Source: Uranotaenia lowii (taxonomy: Eukaryota; Arthropoda; Insecta; Diptera; Culicidae). From it: 64,000 nt of DNA. The position numbers and the translations under genes are program-made. Location: positions 72,227,544 to 72,291,543 of the forward strand of contig NC_073692.1 of NCBI RefSeq assembly GCF_029784155.1, given 5' to 3'. The notes under the pieces were generated by a model, which saw nothing but the letters and a program-made list of their open reading frames with translations, did no database searches and was not told the DNA's origin. Below are positions 11,641 through 22,653 of this stretch, piece by piece (position 1 is the stretch's first letter; each line of letters begins with the position of its first letter).

Positions 11641-12453
11641 TAGTTCGAGATGTGAACTGCAGGGGCATCAGCGACTGTTCGATCCTCCTTGATTGATTGA
11701 AGGACCTGTATGCGAAAGGGAAGGCGCTTAGCATTTTATAGACAGCTGAATACATCAAACACTTCCCTGAATGCGGAGGCACTGGGCCTCCGCATACGCT
11801 CTTTAAAACGTATGCTGATTCTTGCTCAAATGATGACATCCTCGTAAACGTTTTCGGGAATCATTTATCGTGAACCACAAAATGTCCACACCTTATAAAG
11901 TATGCCTTGAAGCTCGAAGTGATAAGCGAAATAGTGTGTACAGTAGGAGTTTCAAACGATGGGTTATTTACGATGCTTGAGCTTGATATGATTTTGATTC
12001 TTCGCACGATAGGGAAATGATATAAGCGATATAAGCCTTAATACGATATGATACTAGATGCTTCAGTAAATATGATGGCAAGCTTCGAGAGATATGTGGA
12101 TAATGTGTTAGCGGAAACTTCAAAGGTATGATGACTTGAAGCGATAGGTTGTGGAGTGCTTAACCCAAATATGTATTCAATTGGATTCTTCATGCTATCA
12201 TTCATGGTACCCGAATAGTAAATCTTAAGTTGTTTTGATATATGTGGTAGTCTGTGAGATTGAGCTAAAGGGGATAGGTAGAGCGGATTTTTTCTGACAG
12301 GATCAATCATGATTCATGAAGCTTTGCGCTTGACAAGCACATTTTCCTTAATTGACTTCATCTTCTAAACAAATATCTTGGATTTGACGACATTGAAGAA
12401 ACTGAATGGATCAATTTATCTTAAGAAATCTGACAAAATGTTTCTCTTGGAGA

Positions 12454-13119
12454 TCACTGATGATTCATTCGGTTTAGCGGAGTTTGCAGTTCATTTTTAC
12501 TAAACCAATTCTTGAGGTTTTCTGACACATTCTTCGCATAATTTCTGACATAAAACTGACTCAATCTTGGGTAGGGTTCTGACAAGTCCCGTTTAATCTC
12601 TGACTGTTGATTCTTAAATCGAGTTGGTGCTCGGAACGCGACATGCTTCCAGTTTCTATAACCATGTAAGCTACTTCTGTAGGTGCTTGTAGAACATACT
12701 GAGGTATGGGAAACGTTTTGCGGAGATTCGACCACTCGACCTGACACAATCCAACCAAAAACAGAGTTCTGAAGCGTGGGACCATTTTTCGTTGCCTTTC
12801 TTAGATCATTCGTCAACAGATCCACATAGTATTCCGCACCAATGATGACATCGATCCGCTTTGATTCGTTGAAGTAAGGATCAGCTAGCAAAGAGGAATC
12901 TGGAATCGACATGGGCGAAGGATCAAACGATGTTGTGGGTATTTGTAGCTCAAGTTTAGGCAAAACGAAGAACTGTATATTTTCTTTGAATCCCGAGATT
13001 TTTGGCGATCGTGGACAGATCCGGCCAATCGCCAATTGGATAAATCTATCAGTACCATCAAAAATCACATATAACTGCCGCTCACGTTTCTGCAAAGCCT
13101 TCAGCGTACTTCTCGACAT
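12454..13119 (-). pseudogene. BEL/Pao pol fragment, aspartic protease region
   Basis: A 221-residue open frame starts at an ATG at 13119. Its middle contains RIDVIIGAEYYVDLL and, about 20 residues later, LQNSVFGWIVSG. This pair is characteristic of the C-terminal half of the BEL/Pao protease domain, which processes the Gag-Pol polyprotein. The catalytic DSG-type motif expected upstream is absent; that position is taken by a degenerate repeat (13140-13760). The frame ends before any reverse transcriptase, so at most a fragment of pol remains. Confidence 0.7.
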
Positions 13120-13139
13120 TGCAACACTTTTTGTAATCT

Positions 13140-13760
13140 GACACAGGCTTCAAAAGTTTGACGAATTCAGACTTGTACCTTCAGACAAGCTCTAAAACTG
13201 ACACGTTCTTTCTGACACAGGCTTAATATTTGACAATATTTCAGACGATTTGAATTCAGATTCGATTTCTGACAAGATCTCTTCTGACTTAATTTCTGAC
13301 AATATTTCAGACCAGGTTTCTGACAATATTCAGACAAGAATTCTGACGCAAGCTTATTTTGAGACTCAGACTCAATTCTGATAAGTTTCAGACAAGATTT
13401 TCGACAATATTCACTTAAGAACTCCGACACAAACTGATTCAGACTTAATTCTGACAAGTTTTCCAACTCAAACTTAAACAAACTTGTATTTTCTGACAAA
13501 TTCAGACTTGATTCTGACAATGTTTCCAACACAAACTAGTTCAGACTTAATCCTGATAAGTTCCGAACTCAAACTTAAATTCATACAAATCAGACTTGAT
13601 TCTGAAAAGAATTCCGACTCAAACTTAAATTCTTCAGCAAACTTGAATTTTCTGACAAACTCAAACACCTTGGACCCAATCCGTCCAGTACTGAGTAGTT
13701 CTGACCAAAAAACCGACTTGCACTTTCTGTGCTTCTGACTTGCACCTTAATGTGCTTCTG
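13140..13760 (-). repeat. Degenerate TTCTGACAA-type repeats in the BEL element
   Basis: The plus strand contains many imperfect copies of TTCTGACAA and CAGACTTGATTCTGA words at irregular spacing of about 15 to 45 bp. On the minus strand the translation becomes Ser/Leu/Glu/Asn-rich. The block sits between the leader ORF and the protease fragment, where the N-terminal protease would be expected. Confidence 0.65.
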
Positions 13761-14443
13761 ACTAGGGTATTTACACTTAATTTTGATCAACTCAACGTTC
13801 CATCCGATCGCGACGCGAATTACCGAGACTAGCAACCCAATATTGACAGCAGCGAGTGGGCACAACCAGTGAAAAATTGCAAAGTAAAAAATGCCAATAG
13901 TGAACCAAGACCAATTTATAGTTACGGACAGGGCACACACTTCATGCAACTAAAAAGACCAATTCACACTTAAAATCTTTATTGAATCGCACTTTCTTTG
14001 GCCTCATGCACCAAGCCAGTTAATACTTCCTGCTTTGAAGATTCCACAAAAACTGCTCCTTCAGACGCTGCGTCGGTTGCTGGTTGTAAATCAGCTGTTT
14101 TCTGCTGCGTTGAATGCTGATTGGTGATGTGAAGTTTCCTTGCTTCAAAGCTGGCAAATGATCCTGGCGGTGTCCTTGCTTCAGGTATCCGAGTATCACT
14201 CAATGTTCCAAATTGCAATGGCTGACACTGTCCACTGATGCACTTAATTGCATCCAAGCCAAGCGTAGTTGGCGTCCCGATAGATGCACTTTGATTGTTC
14301 GCAATAACAATGTTCAGCACTGCGATGGCGATTTTGTGACCACAAAATGGTTCACACTTTTGCTGCTGTCGAGCAAAGTCCAAACTTCACTTAAAACTTC
14401 TTAATGTCCAATTTATGTTCCGGAACCACTTTCCGGACGGTCA

Positions 14444-14462
14444 CCCGGTTCGAAGGACCAAA
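14444..14462 (-). promoter_or_regulatory. Putative primer-binding region of the BEL element
   Basis: Directly inside the 5' LTR the minus strand reads TTTGGTCCTTCGAACCGG. Position and sequence style fit the tRNA primer-binding region of BEL/Pao elements. The exact tRNA was not identified. Confidence 0.45.
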
Positions 14463-14885
14463 TGTTAAGGCACCGGAACACTCTTTCGGACGCGATAAGA
14501 AACCCGAACACTTTTTGATTCAACTTAATCAAAACACAACTTTATTCGATTCGATAATTGGGGGGGTTTTATTTGCGATGTGTACAAGCCGACGGATTGG
14601 TTTGGACTGTTTTATGCTTCAAATGTGTTGTACACAAAGTGTAGTAGAATGAGAGAAATGATGGAAATATAAATTTGTCCTATATGTACAATATTCAACT
14701 ACAACGATATTTTGTGCAAGTGTTAATTTTACATAGGAATGAAAGCTTCTGTTCGAGCAGTGAACAGAGCTTATATCCATCCGAAAGCCTTTTTAGATCA
14801 CTTTCGGATGGATCTGACTTTGACGTTCTGCGATGTTTTAATCTGCCCTACTAACACTATTGAGCGGTGAGATTATACTCAAACA
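14463..14885 (-). repeat. 5' LTR of the BEL/Pao element
   Basis: On the minus strand it starts TGTTTGAGTATAATC and ends GTGCCTTAACA. It has the same length, 423 bp, as the other LTR. It should carry the promoter for the element RNA, running leftward, but no promoter motif could be assigned with confidence. Confidence 0.9.
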
Positions 14886-17500
14886 TTTGTCATTTTTGTA
14901 CTTTTTGTAATTTTTGTCATTTTTGTAATTTTTGTAATTTTTGTCATTTTTTGTAATTTTTGTAATTTTTGTATTTTTTGTAATTTTTTTAATTTTTGTC
15001 ATTTTTGTAATTTTGGTTATGCTTGTCATTTTTGTCATTTTTGTCATTTTTGTCATTTTTGTCATTTTTGTCATTTTTGTCATTTTTGTCATTTTTGTCA
15101 TTTTTGTCATTTTTGTCATTTTTGTCATTTTTGTCATTTTTGTCATTTTTGTCATTTTTTGTCATTTTTGTCATTTTTGTCATTTTTGTCATTTTTGTCA
15201 TTTTTGTCATTTTTGTCATTTTTGTCATTTTTGTCATTTTTGTCATTTTTGTCATTTTTGTCCTTTTTGTCATTTTTGTCATTTTTGTCATTTTTGTCAT
15301 TTTTGTCATTTTTGTCATTTTTGTCATTTTTGTCATTTTTGTCATTTTTGTCATTTTTGTCATTTTTGTCATTTTTGTCATTTTTGTCATTTTTGTCATT
15401 TTTGTCATTTTTGTCATTTTTGTCATTTTTGTCATTTTTGTCATTTTTGTCATTTTTGTCATTTTTGTCATTTTTGTCATTTTTGTCATTTTTGTCATTT
15501 TTGTCATTTTTGTCATTTTTGTCATTTTTGTCATTTTTGTCATTTTTGTCATTTTTGTCATTTTTGTCATTTTTGTCATTTTTGTCATTTTTGTCATTTT
15601 TGTCATTTTTGTCATTTTTGTCATTTTTGTCATTTTTGTCATTTTTGTCATTTTTGTCATTTTTGTCATTTTTGTCATTTTTGTCATTTTTGTCATTTTT
15701 GTCATTTTTGTCATTTTTGTCATTTTTGTCATTTTTGTCATTTTTGTCATTTTTGTCATTTTTGTCATTTTTGTCATTTTTGTCATTTTTGTCATTTTTG
15801 TCATTTTTGTCATTTTTGTCATTTTTGTCATTTTTGTCATTTTTGTCATTTTTGTCATTTTTGTCATTTTTGTCATTTTTGTCATTTTTGTCATTTTTGT
15901 CATTTTTGTCATTTTTGTCATTTTTGTCATTTTTGTCATTTTTGTCATTTTTGTCATTTTTGTCATTTTTGTCATTTTTGTCATTTTTGTCATTTTTGTC
16001 ATTTTTGTCATTTTTGTCATTTTTGTCATTTTTGTCATTTTTGTCATTTTTGTCATTTTTGTCATTTTTGTCATTTTTGTCATTTTTGTCATTTTTGTCA
16101 TTTTTGTCATTTTTGTCATTTTTGTCATTTTTGTCATTTTTGTCATTTTTGTCATTTTTGTCATTTTTGTCATTTTTGTCATTTTTGTCATTTTTGTCAT
16201 TTTTGTCATTTTTGTCATTTTTGTCATTTTTGTCATTTTTGTCAGTTTTGTCATTTTTGTCATTTTTGTCATTTTTGTCATTTTTGTCATTTTTGTCATT
16301 TTTGTCATTTTTGTCATTTTTGTCATTTTTGTCATTTTTGTCATTTTTGTCATTTTTGTCATTTGTATCATTTTGTCATTTTTGTCATCTTTTCATTTTT
16401 GTCATTTTTGTCATTTTTGTCATTTTTGTCATTTTTGTCATTTTTGTCATTTTTGTCATTTTTGTCATTTTTGTCATTTTTGTCATTTTTGTCATTTTTG
16501 TCATTTTTGTCATTTTTGTCATTTTTGTCATTTTTGTCATTTTTGTCATTTTTGTCATTTTTGTCATTTTTGTCATTTTTGTCATTTTTGTCATTTTTGT
16601 CATTTTTGTCATTTTTGTCATTTTTGTCATTTTTGTCATTTTTGTCATTTTTGTCATTTTTGTCATTTTTGTCATTTTTGTCATTTTTGTCATTTTTGTC
16701 ATTTATGTCATTTTTGTCATTTTTGTCATTTTTGTCATTTTTGTCATTTTTGTCATTTTTGTCATTTTTGTCATTTTTGTCATTTTTGTCATTTTTGTCA
16801 TTTTTGTCATTTTTGTCATTTTTGTCATTTTTGTCATTTTTGTCATTTTTGTCATTTTGGTCATTTTTGTCATTTTGGTCATTTTTGTCATTTTTGTCAT
16901 TTTTGTCATTTTTGTCATTTTTGTCATTTTTGTCATTTTTGTCATTTTTGTCATTTTTGTCATTTTTGTCATTTGTGTCATTTTTGTCATTTTTTGTCAT
17001 TTTTGTCATTTTTGTCATTTTTGTCATTTTTGTCATTTTTGTCATTTTTGTAATTTTTTTTATTTTTGTCATTTTTGTCATTTTTGTCATTTTTGTCATT
17101 TTTGTCATTTTTGTCATTTTTGTCATTTTTGTCATTTTTGTCATTTTTGTCATTTTTGTCATTTTTGTCATTTTTGTCATTTTTGTCATTTTTGTCATTT
17201 TTGTCATTTTTGTCATTTTTGTCATTTTTGTCATTTTTGTCATTTTTGTCATTTTTGTCATTTTTGTCATTTTTGTCATTTTTGTCATTTTTGTCATTTT
17301 TGTCATTTTTGTCATTTTTGTCATTTTTGTCATTTTGGTCATTTTTGTCATTTTTGTCATTTTTGTCATTTTTGTCATTTTTGTCATTTTTGTCATTTTT
17401 GTCATTTTTGTCATTTTTGTCATTTTTGTCATTTTTGTCATTTTTGTCATTTTTGTCATTTGTATCATTTTGTCATTTTTTCATCTTTTCATTTTTGTCA
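14886..17500. repeat. Main ATTTTTGTC 9-bp minisatellite array
   Basis: About 290 head-to-tail copies of ATTTTTGTC fill this stretch. The first 130 bp are mixed ATTTTTGTA and ATTTTTGTC units, followed by a very uniform core with rare single-base variants (near 15260, 16242, 16703 and 16858). A distinctive disrupted block, ATTTGTATCATTTTGTCATT, occurs at 16361 and again at 17458. All three frames are open on the plus strand and two on the minus strand, so the very long frames here are artefacts of the 9-bp period, not genes. Confidence 0.97.
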
Positions 17501-19250
17501 TTTTTTCTACGTTTAATTTTTTTTTCATCATTTCGTGGGTTTTTTTTGTGATTTTTGTCAGTTTCGCCCTATTGCTCTATTTTTGACTTTTGATCATCTT
17601 GATGTAATGTGTATTTTTAAAATAATTGTATTTCATGTGGTGAGTGACGAAATTTGAACCGAAAAATTAGTTAGGTACCCCCTAGCCCAGAACATTCACT
17701 CTACGTGCCAATTTTCAAGTGCGCTGGAAAGCAAAGTTTTCCCGGCAATAAATCACGTTTGTCGTTTTGGTTTATTTTTCGTCTAATGTTTCGTCGTTGA
17801 CACAATACCTACTTGGTGAGCAGCTAAAAGTTCATCTATCGCGATCCTGAAAATTTTCACTGAAACCATTCTATCGAACCGGAAATCACTTTCCGTTTCG
17901 AGGATGCCGTTTCAATTCATTGGAACTGAAGATAATTTTCCTCCAGATGCCAACTTGTAGATACCTGGGTTCCTAATGTTTACCAGATTGAGCTTCAATA
18001 AATATTCATAGCCATTCTGTTGAAAATGTTCCACGCAGCATCCCGGGAGCTTGCACTTTAGAATGGAGCGCGAACCAAGTAAATGATGAAAGTGAGAAGA
18101 ACGTTCCACCGGCAAATGGCGCAAGGAGTTTTTTGAAAAACGAGCTTTTCCCCTGTACAGACAACATGGTAAATATGGGAAAATATGAAGCATAAAATAA
18201 ACATTTATCTTTGCTTTTATTCGTAGGTATTTGCCCCAGAGAAGACCACATGCTAGAATGCTTCAGCTCTGGCGAGGTGTGGGTGAGCGAGAAACACATC
18301 TAGGTATGTACTTAGTATTTGCACAAAATCATCGCTGAAGCATTATTGCAAGGGTTGATGCTTTTTTGCTGAATAGGATCATGTTTTGTATTTTCAATTG
18401 AAGGGCATTTTAGAGCGGAGAAAGCGAAGGCGAAACAGGGGAATCATTAATTCATTGCAAGACAGATGAAAAAGACTCCTCAAATTTCGCAGAAATAGAG
18501 CTTATTTGGTGATTTGGAGGTTTGGAAAATTTGATGACACGCTTGTCCTAAACATTTTTATTCTTTAATTACGACTTTATTACGACTTTTCCTGTAGAAA
18601 CTGACTACTTTTAAAAATAGCTGAAAAAAAATCTACTTGTACAGATATGCTATTTTATGATTTTTTGTTGAAAATTTCTTAGTTGAAAAGCCGAAACCTA
18701 CAGTTCACCGTCACTTTAACAACAGAAATGGAAGAAATGAGATATTCCATCCATCATATAGAACTTATTGAAGTACATCGCGAAATCGCTTTGAACATCT
18801 TTCTTTTCAGAAACCAAACTTGATCAAATTTCTCCCCTGGCTTATCTGTTGGCTTTTTCAACTCGATTACCAAATAATCCTGTCGAGATGAAAGAATAAT
18901 GATAATTCATAATTTTTCACTCACCCCCTTCTACCAGAGCGTTAAAAAACCGCGCTCAAACCTAACGCAAACCGGAACCCGGGAAAAATCAATCAATATT
19001 CAAATTTCCAATCTGTGTTCCGTTTCGTGGCTGATGTATGCTTTCCACTTTGGCTGGCAACTGATGTCGTTGGCGGGAAATAAATTTTACAAAACGCCAC
19101 CCTCTCGCGAGCCTTTCGGAAGAATTCTTTGGCCAGGTACCGACCTCTAAGTTATGCCGAGTGGGGAAGGAAGCTTTCAATCGTCGAGTGGTTTGGAAAA
19201 GGTGAACCCCACACGCTAGAAATTATTAAACCATTTACGATTCAAAAATA
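17501..19250. other. Array edge and unassigned sequence
   Basis: Bases 17501-17580 are decayed minisatellite. The rest has no recognisable gene. A minus-strand open stretch at 18006-18299 and a plus-strand stretch at 18899-19150 lack known motifs. Confidence 0.5.
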
Positions 19251-19269
19251 GGCTGGTAAACGGTGGATA

Positions 19270-19608
19270 ATGTGCAACACGAGACCCCATAGTGGTCATA
19301 TCACCTCTTATTCACAACTCCTATCTCTACCTCCCCGCGGTGCCGGCTGGGGTGCGAGTAACCTAAGCGGAGATCGGGTACCCAACCCCGGTGGATGCTT
19401 TGGTCGCATGCAGACTGAGAAGGTGACCGCACGCGTCTGTTCCCCAGGTCAGGGGCGGCGTGCAACAACAACCGAGCGTCTGTTCTCCAGGTCAGGGGCG
19501 GCTCAAACAGCGTCTGTCTTGCAGCAAGCGGCTGAATTTATGAAATGCGGCTCCCGCCAGCTAAGTCCAAGATGGCAGCCCCATCGCGGGATAGGGACTT
19601 TAGGCTAA
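19270..19608 (+). CDS. Small upstream ORF of the RTE element (ORF1 candidate)
   Basis: A 112-codon frame opens at an ATG 19 bases inside the element and ends at TAA, 81 bases before the ORF2 start, in the same frame. The predicted product is basic and rich in Gly, Ser, Arg and Pro, without a recognisable domain. The underlying DNA has a near-repeat of GTCTGTTC and CCAGGTCAGGGGCGG about 45 bp apart. RTE elements often have only a short or no ORF1, so this may be a translated leader ORF or simply GC-rich 5' UTR. Confidence 0.35.
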   Translation: MCNTRPHSGHITSYSQLLSLPPRGAGWGASNLSGDRVPNPGGCFGRMQTEKVTARVCSPGQGRRATTTERLFSRSGAAQTASVLQQAAEFMKCGSRQLSPRWQPHRGIGTLG

Positions 19609-19689
19609 CAACCTACTGCTCCCGATTCATAACTTGTTACGGAATCCGAAAGAAATGACCGATCTGGAACTTTGGCGACGACCTTTAGC

Positions 19690-22653
19690 ATGAAAACACG
19701 GACACGAATTGGAACTTGGAATGTTTTAACCCTTGCCCAACAAGGCAAACTGGAACAACTTGCTAGAGAGGCTAGCCGCCTCAAGCTTGAAATTCTGGGA
19801 CTGAGCGAAGTCCGTTGGCCTAACACTGGAGAACACAGGACACAGTCCGGGCAAGTCCTGCTTTACTCTGGCATACGAGGAGAACATGCTACTCGGGAAC
19901 GAGGAGTTGGTTTCCTGTTAAGCCCGCAGGCCTACGCGGCCCTCATTAGATGGGAACCGATAAACGAAAGAATAATCGTAGCCAGATTTAGAACACGGGT
20001 TAGAAACCTTACAATGGTCCAGTGTTATGCGCCAACTGACGTTGCCGACTTGCAGGAGAAAGAGCAGTTTTACAGTCAACTGAACAGCGTGGTAGAGAGA
20101 ATTCCGAAGGGTGACATTCAAATCCATTTGGGCGACTTCAACGCAAAGATTGGCTCCGACAATCAAGACCTTGAGCGCATCATGGGGCGCCATGGCCTAG
20201 GACAGATGAGCGAAAACGGAGAGCTGTTTGTAGAATTTTGTGGCAACAATAACATGGTGATCGGTGGATCGCTCTTCCCCCATCGACCAGCACATAAGGT
20301 CACTTGGGTATCCCGAGATGGCCGAACAGAAAATCAAATTGACCACATCTGCATCAGCCGAAAATGGAGAAGGAGCCTTCTTGATGTCCGCAACAAACGA
20401 AGCGCAGACATTGCATCTGACCATCACCTCGTCCTTGGCGAGATACGACTGAGAGTTGCGCGTGTCCAACGGCGCGAGGAGAAAGTCGGGTGTCGATACG
20501 ACGTCCGCCGGTTGGAGAATCCAGAGGTGAAAAGGGCATACGTTGAACAGCTAGAATCCCAAGCCTCGGAGCTGCCGACAGACGGAACAGTCGAAGAACA
20601 GTGGTGTGGAATCAAGAATGCCTTTATCACGACGAGCCATGGTACTCTCGGTAAAGTTTGTGGAAGAAGAAGTGAATGGATGTCGGATGAAACTTGGAGG
20701 ATGGTCGATGATCGGAGAAAGGCGAAAGTCGGAATTGAGCAGGCATGTACCGGGTCAGCCAAAGCAGCCGCCCGCTTACGATATGCGGAGCTGGAAAAGG
20801 CAGTTAAACGAGCTTGTAGACGAGACAAGAGAGCCTGGACAAACTCCCTAGCCGAAGAGGGAGAAAGAGCCGCCGCCAATGGAGATATCCGATTACTTTA
20901 TGACATTTCTCGCCGCCTCAGTGGTGCAAGGACTAATGCAAGAATGTCGCTGAAAGACCGAGCAGGTCAGTTATTGACCGATCGAACAGATCAGCTCAAA
21001 CGATGGACTGAGCACTTCGAACAACTCTTCCGAGTCACGAATAGCGATGGCCAACAGAACCCGCAGCTTGAAGCGCCAACAGTAAGTCGCATAAATGGCG
21101 TCAACTCGGAAGCGCCTTCGCTGACTGAAATAGAAGCGGCAATCAAAAACATGAAATCCAACAAAGCACCTGGGATCGATTGCATCCCTGCTGAAATGCT
21201 GAAAGCCGACCCTGCCCTGTCAGCACAAATGTTGCACCGTCTTTTCGCTGACATCTGGGACACTGCTACATTCCCGGCCGACTGGATGCAGGGTATCCTC
21301 GTAAAGGTCCCGAAGAAAGGAGACCTGACAGAGTGCGGTAACTGGCGAGGCATAACGTTGATCTGTACAACCCTCAAAGTACTGTGCAAAGTGATCCTGA
21401 ACAGGATCCAGGAGAAAATCGACGCTACAATCCGACGGCAACAAGCTGGATTCCGATCCGGACGATCATGTGTGGACCACATCACAACGCTACGAATCAT
21501 ACTGGAACAAATCAACGAATTCCAGGACTCTCTTCTGCTGGTGTTCGTTGATTTCGAAAAAGCATTTGACCGACTGAACCACGAAAACATCTGGGCTGCT
21601 CTTAGACGACGAGGGGTCCCAGAGAAACTAGTCCATCTCATCGAAGCACAGTACGAGGCATTTTCGTGCAAGGTCTTGCACGACGGTGTCTTGTCCGAAC
21701 CAATCCCGGTAACTGCTGGAGTGAGACAAGGATGTATCTTATCACCGCTACTTTTCCTCATCGTAATGGATGAGATTCTGACTGGATCGATTGACTGTGC
21801 ACCGAACCGAGGATTGCCGTGGAATCCTTTAACAATGGAGCAACTGAACGACCTTGACCTGGCAGACGATATTGTTTTGCTCGCCCAAACACAACAAGAC
21901 ATGCAGAGCAAACTCGACGACCTCACCGAAAGTTCCAAGGCAGCAGGTCTCAAAGTCAATGTCGGAAAGACCAAGTCGATGGAGATCAACACAGGAAATC
22001 CCTCCAGTTTCATGGTAGCTGGGCAACAAGTTGAGAAAGTGGAGTGCTTCCAGTATCTTGGTAGCCAGATAACGCCTGATGGTGGTACCAGAAAAGACAT
22101 CGAAACCCGGATCAGAAAGGCCCGATTTGCGTTTGCGAGTCTCCGAAACATCTGGCGGTCACGCCAGATCTCTCTACGAACAAAAATCCGAATCTTCAAC
22201 TCAAACGTCAAATCCGTATTGCTGTACGGGTGCGAAACTTGGTGCACATATGCGGTGACGACGCGAAAACTGCAAGTATTTGTAAACCGCTGCCTGCGGA
22301 GTATCATCCGTGCTTGGTGGCCTGGCAACTGGATCTCGAATGAGGAACTACATCGCCGGTGTCATCAAAGGGCGCTAGAAATCGAGATTCGGGAACGTAA
22401 GTGGAGATGGATCGGGCACACGCTGCGAAAAGATGAAAACGAGATTTGCAGAGAGGCGCTAGACTGGAATCCAGAAGGACATCGAAGAAGAGGCAGACCC
22501 AGAAACTCGTGGCGGCGAAGCCTAGCCGCTGAAATCCGAACTGTCGACGATAATCTTGACTGGGACCAGGTGAAGACGCTGGCTCCGGATCGTCAACAGT
22601 GGAGGTCTTTTACCACGGCCCTATGCACCGGAGGATCGGCGCGGGATCATTAA
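19690..22653 (+). CDS. RTE-clade endonuclease/reverse transcriptase polyprotein
   Basis: This is an uninterrupted 987-residue frame. The frame is open from a stop at 19630 and the first ATG is at 19690; an in-frame TTG at 19672 would add six residues. The N-terminal third is an apurinic-type endonuclease: TWNV near residue 9, SEVRW near 39, GDFNAKIG at 148 and SDHH at 243-246, which nicks target DNA. The reverse transcriptase follows, with NKAPGIDCIP from about 491, QAGFRSGRS, FVDFEKAFDR at 619-628 (catalytic Asp621), GVRQGCILSPLLF, and LADD at 724-727. The catalytic box is LADD rather than YADD or FADD, and the relatives in this window share it. A basic C-terminal region with Cys/His and Trp residues ends the protein. 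All catalytic motifs look intact. Confidence 0.93.
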   Translation: MKTRTRIGTWNVLTLAQQGKLEQLAREASRLKLEILGLSEVRWPNTGEHRTQSGQVLLYSGIRGEHATRERGVGFLLSPQAYAALIRWEPINERIIVARFRTRVRNLTMVQCYAPTDVADLQEKEQFYSQLNSVVERIPKGDIQIHLGDFNAKIGSDNQDLERIMGRHGLGQMSENGELFVEFCGNNNMVIGGSLFPHRPAHKVTWVSRDGRTENQIDHICISRKWRRSLLDVRNKRSADIASDHHLVLGEIRLRVARVQRREEKVGCRYDVRRLENPEVKRAYVEQLESQASELPTDGTVEEQWCGIKNAFITTSHGTLGKVCGRRSEWMSDETWRMVDDRRKAKVGIEQACTGSAKAAARLRYAELEKAVKRACRRDKRAWTNSLAEEGERAAANGDIRLLYDISRRLSGARTNARMSLKDRAGQLLTDRTDQLKRWTEHFEQLFRVTNSDGQQNPQLEAPTVSRINGVNSEAPSLTEIEAAIKNMKSNKAPGIDCIPAEMLKADPALSAQMLHRLFADIWDTATFPADWMQGILVKVPKKGDLTECGNWRGITLICTTLKVLCKVILNRIQEKIDATIRRQQAGFRSGRSCVDHITTLRIILEQINEFQDSLLLVFVDFEKAFDRLNHENIWAALRRRGVPEKLVHLIEAQYEAFSCKVLHDGVLSEPIPVTAGVRQGCILSPLLFLIVMDEILTGSIDCAPNRGLPWNPLTMEQLNDLDLADDIVLLAQTQQDMQSKLDDLTESSKAAGLKVNVGKTKSMEINTGNPSSFMVAGQQVEKVECFQYLGSQITPDGGTRKDIETRIRKARFAFASLRNIWRSRQISLRTKIRIFNSNVKSVLLYGCETWCTYAVTTRKLQVFVNRCLRSIIRAWWPGNWISNEELHRRCHQRALEIEIRERKWRWIGHTLRKDENEICREALDWNPEGHRRRGRPRNSWRRSLAAEIRTVDDNLDWDQVKTLAPDRQQWRSFTTALCTGGSARDH

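Larger units (their letters stand above)
9947..14885 (-). mobile_element. Non-autonomous BEL/Pao LTR retrotransposon
   Basis: Two direct repeats of 423 bp bound the element and are flanked by the 5-bp duplication TTTGT (9942-9946 and 14886-14890). Read on the minus strand the LTRs start TG and end CA. Coding remnants are also on the minus strand: a BEL/Pao-type aspartic protease C-terminal region at 12454-13119 and an unassigned open stretch at 13979-14383 in the leader or gag position. No reverse transcriptase, RNase H or integrase motif is visible in the remaining 2 kb, so the copy depends on other elements or is dead. A GC-richer segment with opposite-strand introns occupies much of 10480-11640. 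The TSD lies within the minisatellite, so the element inserted into that array. Confidence 0.85.

Noticed and set aside
10480..12450. Reverse transcriptase or integrase of the BEL element
   Set aside because: No RT, RNase H or integrase motif was found on either strand in this interval.
14886..17500. CRISPR-like array
   Set aside because: The unit is 9 bp with no unique spacers, and the surrounding DNA is eukaryotic transposon-rich sequence.
14941..17586. Very long open frames (up to 881 residues) over the 9-bp array
   Set aside because: They are pure products of a stop-free 9-bp unit, are open in several frames at once and have no unique sequence.
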